Assembly: GCA_964593455.1 (NCBI GenBank)
Contig: CAZQHK010000008.1
Coordinates: forward strand, 62,001 to 126,000
Direction: 5' to 3'
Origin: CAZQHK01 sp964593455
GTDB lineage: Bacteria; Muiribacteriota; CAYSPT01
Length of the DNA stretch: 64,000 bases
The notes under the pieces are model-generated. The model saw only the letters and a program-made list of their open reading frames with translations. It did not search any database and had not been told where the DNA came from. Positions within the stretch are counted from its first letter, which is position 1; each line of letters begins with the position of its first letter. A program made the position numbers and the translations under genes. Below, one piece after another: positions 53,643 through 61,292 of the stretch.

Positions 53643-55325
53643 ATGTTATGTTATCAATGTGAACAGACGTATCAAGGAACGGGATGCGCGAAACACGGTG
53701 TGTGCGGCAAAGCCCCGGCAGTGTCCGATCTTCAGGATTTGCTGGTATATATTTCAAAAGGGGTCTCCATGTACGCTCATCGAGCCCGGAAATTGGGAGT
53801 GGTGAATAAGGAGATCGATGTTTTTATTTCAGAAGCTCTTTTTTCCACGGTGACCAACGTGAACTTCGACGAGGCCCGACTCCGGAACCTGATTCTCAGG
53901 GCGGTTCAACTGCGCAGTACGGCTCGCCAGCTATATACGGATGCCGCCCGCACCCAGGGAGTAGAAGTTGCCACACTGTCCGGTCCCGCTGTCTGGCAGC
54001 CCGCCAGCGATAATGACCGTCTGTCGGAACAGGCCGGGGAAATCGGCGTCCAGGCTCGAAGAGAAAAGCACGGAGAACAGACCGCCGGCTTACAGGACCT
54101 GGTGCTGTTTGGGCTCAAAGGCCTCTGCGCTTATACGGACCACGCCCATATCCTGGGTAAAGATGATGAAAAGCATAACGGAGCTATCCACGAAACACTC
54201 GATTTTCTGGCCGGCGATCCCACCGACACGAACGCCCTGCTTGGCGCTGCCCTGAAAGTGGGAGAGATGAACCTCAAGGCCATGGAACTGCTGGATGCGG
54301 CCAATACGGAAACCTACGGGCACCCGGAACCCACCGAAGCGCAGCTGACACCGGTTTTAGGCAAAGCTATCCTGATCTCCGGGCATGATCCCAGGGACCT
54401 TGAGGCACTTCTCAAGCAGACCGAGGGAACGGGTATAAACGTTTACTCGCACGGGGAAATGCTGCCCTTGCTTGCGTATCCCGGACTGAAAAAGTATTCG
54501 CATCTGGCCGGGCACTACGGTACCGCCTGGCAGAACCAGCACGAGGAGTTCGAGAAATTCCCGGGCTCCATTCTTATGACCACCAACTGTATTCAGCGTC
54601 CCAAAAACAGTTATCGTGACAGGATTTTCACTACCGGCCTGGTGGCCTGGCCCGGTGTTGTCCACGTCAAGAACGATGATTTCGAGCCGGTTATCGCGGC
54701 GGCTTTGGCAGCTGAAGGGTTCACCAGCGAGAATATCGGGGAATACGAATCCGGGAAAACCATCACCGTTGGGTTCGGTCGGAACACCGTCATGTCGGTG
54801 GCAGGCACGGTCATCGAAGCGGTAAAACAGGGAGCCATCAAACATTTCTTCCTGATCGGCGGCTGTGACGGGGCCAAACCCGGCCGCAATTACTACACCG
54901 AGTTTGCCGAAGCGGTACCGGATGATTGTGTCATTCTCACCCTGGCCTGCGGCAAGTTCCGGTTCAACCGTCTCGTTTTCGGTGATATCGGCGGTATTCC
55001 GCGACTCCTTGATATCGGTCAGTGTAACGACGCCTATTCGGCCATCCAGATTGCGGTGGCCCTGGCCGGGGCCTTCAATACCGACGTCAACTCACTGCCG
55101 CTGTCCATGATAATTTCGTGGTACGAACAGAAAGCGGTAGCTATTCTGCTCACGCTGCTGCACCTGGGTATCAAAGACATTCGCCTCGGACCGAGCCTGC
55201 CGGCGTTTGTCACCCCGGCTGTGCTGGGAGTGCTGGTGGAGAAGTTCAACATCAAGCCTATCTCAACTGCCAAAGAGGATTTGAGGGCTATTCTTGGAGA
55301 AGAGGCGATAACCACCGGCGCCTGA
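53643..55325 (+). CDS. hcp: Hydroxylamine reductase / hybrid-cluster protein
   Basis: Reduces hydroxylamine and, in E. coli, NO; also linked to protein S-nitrosylation. The N-terminal Cys3, 6, 15 and 21 (CYQC...GC...VC) give the C-x2-C-x8-C-x5-C spacing of anaerobe-type Hcp with a [4Fe-4S] cluster. Hybrid-cluster ligands are visible: ISGHDPRDL (His), YSHGEML (Glu), TTNCIQRP, GGCDGAKPGR, TLACGKFRFN, DIGQCNDAYSA (Cys) and WYEQKAV (Glu). Full length at 560 residues. A 156-base gap separates it from the ferredoxin gene, so it may have its own promoter. A terminator follows. Confidence 0.96.
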   Translation: MLCYQCEQTYQGTGCAKHGVCGKAPAVSDLQDLLVYISKGVSMYAHRARKLGVVNKEIDVFISEALFSTVTNVNFDEARLRNLILRAVQLRSTARQLYTDAARTQGVEVATLSGPAVWQPASDNDRLSEQAGEIGVQARREKHGEQTAGLQDLVLFGLKGLCAYTDHAHILGKDDEKHNGAIHETLDFLAGDPTDTNALLGAALKVGEMNLKAMELLDAANTETYGHPEPTEAQLTPVLGKAILISGHDPRDLEALLKQTEGTGINVYSHGEMLPLLAYPGLKKYSHLAGHYGTAWQNQHEEFEKFPGSILMTTNCIQRPKNSYRDRIFTTGLVAWPGVVHVKNDDFEPVIAAALAAEGFTSENIGEYESGKTITVGFGRNTVMSVAGTVIEAVKQGAIKHFFLIGGCDGAKPGRNYYTEFAEAVPDDCVILTLACGKFRFNRLVFGDIGGIPRLLDIGQCNDAYSAIQIAVALAGAFNTDVNSLPLSMIISWYEQKAVAILLTLLHLGIKDIRLGPSLPAFVTPAVLGVLVEKFNIKPISTAKEDLRAILGEEAITTGA

Positions 55326-55350
55326 TAGGAGGCCGCAGACTAACGTTTAA

Positions 55351-55380
55351 AGCACCCCCTCGTTCGCGGGGGGGTGTTTT
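55351..55380 (+). terminator. Rho-independent terminator after hcp
   Basis: GCACCCCC / GGGGGTGT stem with an 8-base GC-rich loop followed by TTTT. Confidence 0.75.
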
Positions 55381-55484
55381 CAATCCACCCAAAGAAAGCA
55401 ATTGTGTTTGGTAGCCGGAATGGCAGTCATGGCCGTAAGTCTCCTCATGTTCCTCTAGCCTGCATCGTCTTCCACGCCTCTTGA

Positions 55485-55556
55485 GTGGAGATGGATATAA
55501 AAAAACTCTGTTGAGCAAGCGCTTTGCAAAGCAACAGCGCAGCGAAGGTTAACCGC
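55485..55556. repeat. Direct repeat R4, copy 1
   Basis: About 70 bases, GGAGATGGATATAAA...GAGCAAGCGC...AAGCAACAGCGCAGCGAA, repeated in the same orientation about 315 bases downstream. It holds the perfect palindrome GCTTTGCAAAGC. This begins the gene-free stretch between hcp and the next lipoprotein, which is made almost wholly of repeats. Confidence 0.65.
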
Positions 55557-55678
55557 AGGGTGGGACGTCAAGGCTTTGTTACTGGACAAGGCTGCGCTGA
55601 TGCCTAGAATCGGAAAGACCTCATAGGGACCTCTTTCTACGCTTCTTGCTTACTCATCTCAATCTCTTAATCTCAGAT
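55548..55678 (+). repeat. Dispersed repeat R3, copy 2
   Basis: Counterpart of the inverted copy at about 35.9 kb, sharing the ordered blocks GGGACG, GTTACTGGACAA, GATGCCTAG, ATCGGA, CCTCTTTC, TGCTTA and CATCTCAATCTC. Its right half overlaps the left end of an R2 element. Confidence 0.6.
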
Positions 55679-55780
55679 TCAGGTCGGTTCGTCATTTGAT
55701 GTCCTTTTCCCCACACCAATGTCTGTTTTTCAATGGCGTCTTCCTTCCGCCCTCAAGCAAGAAAGCGTAGAAAGTAAGGT
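55629..55780. repeat. MITE-like element R2, copy 2
   Basis: Ends ACCTCTTTCTACGCTTCTTGC and, inverted, AAGAAAGCGTAGAAAGTAAGGT, with CCGCCCTCAAGCA just inside the right end exactly as in copy 1 at 33.6 kb. No coding potential is seen. Confidence 0.6.
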
Positions 55781-55802
55781 TGGAAAAGCAAGTACGAGTG
55801 AG

Positions 55803-55872
55803 ATGGAGATGGATATAAATAAACTTTTTCGAGCAAGCGCCTTGCCAAGCAACAGCGCAGCGAAAGTTAACC
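55803..55872. repeat. Direct repeat R4, copy 2
   Basis: Matches copy 1 over most of its length; the internal palindrome is degraded to GCCTTGCCAAGC. A further CCTCTTTCTACGCT motif follows, ending 20 bases before the next coding frame. Confidence 0.65.
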
Positions 55873-55955
55873 ACATCTCAACCTCCTCTTTCTACGCTAA
55901 ACATTGAAGCGACACTTTAAGTTTGCCGATAGAATCCGGGGAGGTCATACCGTTC

Positions 55956-57278
55956 ATGAAAAGAAAGTTACCTGTTGCCATTGGAATTATTATTCTGCTT
56001 GTTCTCAATTCCGGATGTTCCCTACAGTTTGATCCCACCGGCGGGCTCACGGATGTTGCCAGTGGCTCGATCATCGGCCGGTTCGTCATGGGAGCGGCGG
56101 GAAAGACCTCAGCCAAGGGGGGAGCGATAACGGTCAGGATAGATCGCACGAACCGGGCCGTCTTGACCGCCACTGACGGCAGGTTCATGTTCAATGAGAT
56201 TCCTCCCGGTGAGTACGGGATAACTGCTTCCATGGGCAACGGCAACAAGGCGCGACTGCCACGGGTTACCGTCAAGGTCGGGCTGACGACCGATGTCAGC
56301 ACCGTGAGCTTAACACCGACAGGATCGGTCAAAGGCACGGTACAACTGAGCGGGTCCGGTTTGCCGCTTGGTATCCTGGTCGGTTTGTACGGGACGGACA
56401 TTTCCACTGAAACGGGATTGGACGGGAGCTATGAATTGACCGATGTGCCGGAAGGGGCCTACAATGTCGTCATCGGCCGGAGCGGATACGCTACCGAAGC
56501 GGTGGAGAATATCACTGTTTCCAGTGGAAACGAACTCGTCTTGGCCGAAGTTGTCCTGATAAAAAAAGGGACATCAGTCGATGTATCTCTGCTACCGTTG
56601 AGCAGTGGAAATTCGGTAGACATGGCTGTCTCGCATGATGGAAAGTATCTGGCTGTGTGTTTCAGCGCCACGGGAGTATCCAGCGACCTGTGGCTCTACG
56701 ATCTGAACCATGGAACCTGGTTTTCGATGACTGCCAGCACCGGTATTAGCGAACGGACTCCCACCTGGTCTCCGGACGATTCCGGAATTCTTTTCCAAAA
56801 AGGATATGATGTTCATATCTACGAAGTTTCAACCGGTTCCGCGAGCAAACTGATCGACGATGCCGGCTGCCCCGTCTGGTCGGAAAACCTGCAGCGTATT
56901 ATGTTCGAGAGAAACGGCTCGGTTCTCGCTATGGATCCGGCCGACGCATCCACTTCCCTGGTTCTGGACAATGCTTTTTCGCCTGATGTTTCGAACGACG
57001 GAATGGTGGCCTGTTCCCGTGGCGACGGTATCTGGGTAAGCGAAGGTAACGGAAACAATGCTCAGCGGGTGGCCACCTCGGGTTCAAGCCCGCTCTGGCT
57101 CCATGGCCGGCGTGAGATCCTTTACCGCGACGGGATGGCCCTCGTGCGGTACGATTATGGAACGGATTATCGAGAAATTATCGCCGCAAATGGAGGAAAT
57201 GCTGCTTATTGCCGTGCGCTTAACAGGGTGTTTTACTGGGATGTAAATGCCGGTATAATAAGAGCGTATCAGCTATAA
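55956..57278 (+). CDS. Lipoprotein with carboxypeptidase-regulatory-like domains and beta-propeller
   Basis: Lipobox LNSGC follows a hydrophobic signal. Two CarboxypepD_reg-like Ig domains occupy about residues 35-210 (TDGRFMFNEIPPGEYGITA, LDGSYELTDVPEGAYNVVIG). A TolB/WD-like propeller follows (about 220-440) with repeats such as VSHDGKYLAVCF, TPTWSPDDSGILFQ and FSPDVSNDGMVACS. It probably sits in the outer membrane and binds ligand or protein. ATG at 55956 is chosen with GGGGAGG upstream. A longer TTG frame would displace the signal. Confidence 0.8.
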   Translation: MKRKLPVAIGIIILLVLNSGCSLQFDPTGGLTDVASGSIIGRFVMGAAGKTSAKGGAITVRIDRTNRAVLTATDGRFMFNEIPPGEYGITASMGNGNKARLPRVTVKVGLTTDVSTVSLTPTGSVKGTVQLSGSGLPLGILVGLYGTDISTETGLDGSYELTDVPEGAYNVVIGRSGYATEAVENITVSSGNELVLAEVVLIKKGTSVDVSLLPLSSGNSVDMAVSHDGKYLAVCFSATGVSSDLWLYDLNHGTWFSMTASTGISERTPTWSPDDSGILFQKGYDVHIYEVSTGSASKLIDDAGCPVWSENLQRIMFERNGSVLAMDPADASTSLVLDNAFSPDVSNDGMVACSRGDGIWVSEGNGNNAQRVATSGSSPLWLHGRREILYRDGMALVRYDYGTDYREIIAANGGNAAYCRALNRVFYWDVNAGIIRAYQL

Positions 57279-57384
57279 AAATCTTGAATTATCCCTATTC
57301 AAAATCGTAAAATCAAGGTGCCGTACTTCTGGCTTCACTTCTTGACAACCTCTGCGGATCGTAGTAGAATCCAATTCGCCACTA

Positions 57385-57567
57385 AGCCTGGATATTTCAC
57401 GAGTTGCCGTCACGAGATCGTGAAGTCGGGGGTATCTTCAAGGCACGCGACCAAGCCTTCCGCAGGCGTATCCGTTGTGATACGCCGAGGACAGGTGACC
57501 GAGCGTAACGCAGAAGATGCGTGCGAATTCGTGACCGCAGTAGGCACACTGGTGAAATATCCGGGCT
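57385..57567. repeat. Inverted-repeat element R1, copy B, beside tRNA-Pro
   Basis: Ends AGCCTGGATATTTCACGAG and GGTGAAATATCCGGGCT are inverted copies of each other. The same ends, in opposite orientation, bound copy A at 19.5 kb. The interior (ACGCCGAGGACAGGTGACCG...) has no convincing gene. It fills most of the gap between the propeller lipoprotein and the tRNA. Confidence 0.6.
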
Positions 57568-57590
57568 AATGAGCCGTAGTGCCCCTTTAT

Positions 57591-57664
57591 CGGGACGTAG
57601 CGCAGCTTGGTAGCGCACTTGCTTCGGGAGCAAGGGGTCGCTGGTTCAAATCCAGTCGTCCCGA
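57591..57664 (+). tRNA. tRNA-Pro (anticodon CGG)
   Basis: The acceptor stem CGGGACG pairs with CGTCCCG, and C1-G72 is the pair typical of bacterial tRNA-Pro. D-arm GCGC...GCGC; anticodon arm CTTGC-TTCGGGA-GCAAG with anticodon CGG; T-arm GCTGG-TTCAAAT-CCAGT. Discriminator A; CCA is not encoded. It reads CCG codons. Confidence 0.95.
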
Positions 57665-57706
57665 TTGTTTTACAACCAACGCCGGTAGCTCGGGAGTGTC
57701 TGAAGA

Positions 57707-57931
57707 ATGGAACCGGTCACCAGAGACCAGCTTCAGTATATGAAAGAACAGCACCTCAAGGAACTTCGTCTGATTAGCAAGATGACTGACCGGCAGTTTA
57801 CCGTGTTCAAAGCGAATTTCACTCTGGGCAGACTCGATCCTGCCATTACCAGGTCGGAAGCCAAGGAACTTTTGATTTCCATGATTGCGGTCAATTGGCG
57901 ATTACTACTGCGGACCCAGGAAAAGAGGTAA
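57707..57931 (+). CDS. Small protein of unknown function
   Basis: Not recognised. A 74-residue, mostly helical, basic protein with no signal or membrane segment. It begins MEPVTRDQLQYMKEQHLKEL and ends in a hydrophobic helix LLISMIAVNWRLLLR. It lies between tRNA-Pro and a propeller lipoprotein whose GTG comes six bases after its stop, suggesting a shared transcript. The ribosome-binding site is weak. Confidence 0.5.
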   Translation: MEPVTRDQLQYMKEQHLKELRLISKMTDRQFTVFKANFTLGRLDPAITRSEAKELLISMIAVNWRLLLRTQEKR

Positions 57932-57937
57932 CTAACC

Positions 57938-59032
57938 GTGAACCAGATAATCCGTGCTTTATGTCTACTTACTGTCGTGTGTCTGTCCGGTTGCGGTGCT
58001 CCGGCGGGGAAGACTGAAAAAGCGCCTGCTGGAAACGTACCGGCCTGGACGTTTTTTTCCCAGGAGAATGGTAACCTGGTCTCGAACAAGGTCCTCGACG
58101 TCTGCTATCAGCCGTTTCCCGACGGTAAAAGCTATCTCTGGGTAGCGACGGAAGAGGGGCTGGCCAGGCTCAACGGCGATAAATGGGAAGCTTTTACCGT
58201 GGAGAGTAAAACCCTGCTTCCTTCCAACGTTGTCCGCTGTGTGGAAGTCGATCCCCGGGTCCCCTCGATCGTTTGGTTCGGATGCGATGGCGGCTTGGCC
58301 CGGTTTGATGGAGAAAAAAACCAATGGATGAGATATCCGGGTCCCTCGGTGCGGGCTATCACGTTTCAGAACCAGGTGCTCTGGACCGGGACTTTCGGTG
58401 GTATCCGTAAGTTCGATGGAAATACCTGGACTGATTTCACCAGGAAACGCAGCGGTCTGCTGGCCGACGAGATCAACGTAATGGCCGTGCAGACCGATTC
58501 ACTCTGGATAGGCACTAATCAGGGACTCAACCGTTATTTCGACTCCCGTTCTTACTGGGACAAATTCACCGGCGCCCACAAGGTGGTTGATATGATTTCA
58601 GGTAATATCCGGCCTATGGACGGCAATAGCGGACTGGTGCAAAACCAGGTTTATGACCTGTTGGTAGACGGTCAAGAGGTGTGGATTGCTACCGGTGGCG
58701 GTCTTTCCCGCTTTTCGTCTGCTAACCAGACGTGGACATCATACACAGCGGACCATGTCACCTGGGAAACCAGGGATGGTAAACGGCTGGAGCGGCCGGT
58801 GCCTGGCAACAGTGGACTGGCTAACAATCGTATTCTCGCCCTGGAAACGTTGAACGGCCGGTTAGCCATCGGTACCATCGAAGGCCTGAATATCCTGAAA
58901 GGTACTACCTGGACTCTTTACAACCAAAAGAATTCCCCGCTTCCCTCCAATAGAATCAATTGCCTGGAATTATCGCCGGACGGGCTCTGGATCGGCATCG
59001 AGAACCACGGCCTAGCCAAAGTGGTTTTTTAA
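57938..59032 (+). CDS. Periplasmic beta-propeller lipoprotein (two-component-regulator propeller repeats)
   Basis: Lipobox CLSGC near residue 19, then six or seven Reg_prop-type blades such as YLWVATEEGLARLNGDKWEAF, LWTGTFGGIRKFDGNTWTDF, LWIGTNQGLNRY, VWIATGGGLSRF and LWIGIENHGLAKV. In hybrid two-component sensors these blades bind ligands outside the cell. Here the propeller stands alone as a lipoprotein with no kinase attached. GTG start after a short gap. Confidence 0.82.
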   Translation: MNQIIRALCLLTVVCLSGCGAPAGKTEKAPAGNVPAWTFFSQENGNLVSNKVLDVCYQPFPDGKSYLWVATEEGLARLNGDKWEAFTVESKTLLPSNVVRCVEVDPRVPSIVWFGCDGGLARFDGEKNQWMRYPGPSVRAITFQNQVLWTGTFGGIRKFDGNTWTDFTRKRSGLLADEINVMAVQTDSLWIGTNQGLNRYFDSRSYWDKFTGAHKVVDMISGNIRPMDGNSGLVQNQVYDLLVDGQEVWIATGGGLSRFSSANQTWTSYTADHVTWETRDGKRLERPVPGNSGLANNRILALETLNGRLAIGTIEGLNILKGTTWTLYNQKNSPLPSNRINCLELSPDGLWIGIENHGLAKVVF

Positions 59033-59205
59033 TTGCGCCCTTTGGGGGTTACGGCAGAGTTTTGTGGGGCCCCGCGAGATCACATCTAAATTCTACCTCT
59101 CACCTTACCGATATTGACTAAGACATACAGTCATTTCTGTGTCCTTGGACTATGCCATAGTGTGGACGTACGGCATAATGACAGTCAAGAAGGGAGAATC
59201 TCGCG

Positions 59206-61266
59206 ATGAAACGAGCCGGGAAACGGGGGCTCCTGTTGGGCCTGGTTTTCCCGTTGCTACTCTGTTCGGTAGCTCTGGCGGGAGAATGGTTTGAAGATAA
59301 CCTGAAGGCAGTGGGGAACGATGCGGTGGGAACCGCTCCGAACAATGAGCAGGAGGTTCCTGATATCGCTTCCGACAGCAGCGATAACGCTCTTATGGTT
59401 TGGCAGGACGAGCGGCAGGCCGGGGAAGATACCAACATCTATTTCTCCAAGGGCAGCGGCAGTGCGTTCTCGACAAATGTCCGTGTTGACGACCAATCCG
59501 GAGCTGACACCAAGTCTGAGCGGCCGCGCATGGCGGTTTCAGCGGATGGACAGACGTTATACATGGTCTGGCATGACGACCGGAGCGCCGGAAACTGGGA
59601 TGTGTACCTGGCTCGTTCCACGGACGCAGGCAGCACCTTTTACAGTTCCGGTAATCCCAACCGCCTCGTCGATTCGGGTACGGGCGGGCAAAAGGAACCC
59701 ACCGTGGAAGTTAACGCCAGCGCGTCGGTTATCCACCTGGCCTGGTACGATGCGGATGAAGGAAAGATCGTGTACTGCCGTGAGACCAACATCGATGGCA
59801 CCAACCCATTCGGTACCACGCTGGAGGTGTCCGATGTGATCATCAATGTACCGGGGGGAGAAGATGCGACCCCCGACATGGCGATAGACATTGACGGATT
59901 GGCCTACATCGTGTGGCGTGAGGACGGCGACGACTCGGACGGCGACATCTATTTTTCTAAGAACAGCACCAGCGGCGGCGCCTTCCAGACTGCCGCCAAG
60001 GTTCATCCCGACAACACCAGCGCACAAATTAATCCGCGCATAGCGGTATCCGAAGACGGCACGGATATCTATGTCGTCTGGGACGACGAACGTTCGGGCG
60101 ATTGGGATATCTATTTCACCTCATCTTCCGATGGGGGAAGCACGTTTAGCACCCCGACGATCATAAACGAGGTCAGCTCCAATGACCAGCAGTATGCGGA
60201 TCTGGTACTCGACTCTTCGGGTAATATCCACCTGGTCTGGCAGGATGACCGGAACGATACCAACGATCCCGACATCTACTACGCCAGGTCCACCGACGGA
60301 GGCGAGAATTTCATTATCAGTAAGCGGGCCGACCGGACATCCACGGACGATGATGCAACCACCGGCGATCAGACCCGGCCGTGCCTGGCCGTGTCAAGTA
60401 AAGGCACGGTTCATGTGGGTTGGGGAGACTCCAGGAACACCGGTTCCGGTGATGTCCTGGATATCTATTACGGTCGGCTCAGGCCGGGCAAACCGACTTC
60501 CGGCGACCTTGACACCGCACGATATCTCTCAACGGTGGCCTTGCTCGACAAGGAAGGAACCAACGCGGAAATTTTGCGTATCCCCGTGGACAAAAAACTA
60601 TTCGTCTACGTGAACCGTCCGCTCAATGAAGAGACGGTGAACGCCAGCACCGTTACCGTCAAGCAGAAGACCGGCACTTCCGGGAGTTACAGTATTTCAG
60701 TGGCCGGCACGGTCCACTATCTGGAGGGAACATTGCTGGAAATCGAGATGGGCACGTCGTCACTCACTTCACGGTACGCGGTTATTTTCGAGCCTTCCGG
60801 TAACCTCAGTCCGGGAGCCGATTACCGCATGACCCTGTTTTCCAAAAAAGCCGGTACGCTCGATGGTATTCAGGACCTGGAAGGAAACGGGTTCGCTGCC
60901 GGCGCAAACAAGTTGTTTGATTTCTCTACGAAAGTACTGGCCAGCTACACGATTTCCGATGTTTACAATTATCCGAATCCCACTCCTACCGGTACCACCA
61001 ATATTCGTTACACCCTGGGGTTTGAGCTTGATTCGGGCGACAAACAATGGGTAAAAATCTACAATTCAAACGGTAGACTTATCAGGACACTTGAGAGTGG
61101 AACGGAAGTTTCAGCGTACTCGGGCATCTACGAGGCGGAGTGGGACGGGACCTGGGACGATGGTCGGGAAGTCAGCAATGGACTGTACCTGTACCGGGTG
61201 ATCGTTCTCGATTCCGATACCGGCCGTAGTGTCGAGCGTGTTGGTAAAGCGGTCATTGCCAGGTAA
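59206..61266 (+). CDS. Secreted BNR-repeat protein with C-terminal FlgD-like Ig domain
   Basis: The signal peptide (LLLGLVFPLLLCSVALAGE) is followed by at least five sialidase-like repeats with Asp-box motifs (STDAGSTF, SSDGGSTF, STDGGENF) and VWxDDRSGxWDIY segments (about residues 50-430). An Ig-like domain (about 455-575) and a C-terminal FlgD-like Ig domain follow, with VYNYPNPTPTGTTNIRYTL, YEAEWDGTWDDG and NGLYLYRVIV. Such terminal domains resemble type IX secretion sorting domains. The next gene is a PorV-like protein. GAAGGGAG precedes the ATG. Confidence 0.82.
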   Translation: MKRAGKRGLLLGLVFPLLLCSVALAGEWFEDNLKAVGNDAVGTAPNNEQEVPDIASDSSDNALMVWQDERQAGEDTNIYFSKGSGSAFSTNVRVDDQSGADTKSERPRMAVSADGQTLYMVWHDDRSAGNWDVYLARSTDAGSTFYSSGNPNRLVDSGTGGQKEPTVEVNASASVIHLAWYDADEGKIVYCRETNIDGTNPFGTTLEVSDVIINVPGGEDATPDMAIDIDGLAYIVWREDGDDSDGDIYFSKNSTSGGAFQTAAKVHPDNTSAQINPRIAVSEDGTDIYVVWDDERSGDWDIYFTSSSDGGSTFSTPTIINEVSSNDQQYADLVLDSSGNIHLVWQDDRNDTNDPDIYYARSTDGGENFIISKRADRTSTDDDATTGDQTRPCLAVSSKGTVHVGWGDSRNTGSGDVLDIYYGRLRPGKPTSGDLDTARYLSTVALLDKEGTNAEILRIPVDKKLFVYVNRPLNEETVNASTVTVKQKTGTSGSYSISVAGTVHYLEGTLLEIEMGTSSLTSRYAVIFEPSGNLSPGADYRMTLFSKKAGTLDGIQDLEGNGFAAGANKLFDFSTKVLASYTISDVYNYPNPTPTGTTNIRYTLGFELDSGDKQWVKIYNSNGRLIRTLESGTEVSAYSGIYEAEWDGTWDDGREVSNGLYLYRVIVLDSDTGRSVERVGKAVIAR

Positions 61267-61292
61267 CTTAGTAACCTTAAGGAGATGGAACT

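Noticed and set aside
55485..55872. Direct repeats as phage attachment sites
   Set aside because: They are imperfect, only about 315 bases apart, enclose no integrase or phage gene, and do not overlap the tRNA.
57591..57664. tRNA-Pro as an integration site of a genomic island
   Set aside because: No duplicated 3' tRNA end, integrase or compositional break is visible around it.
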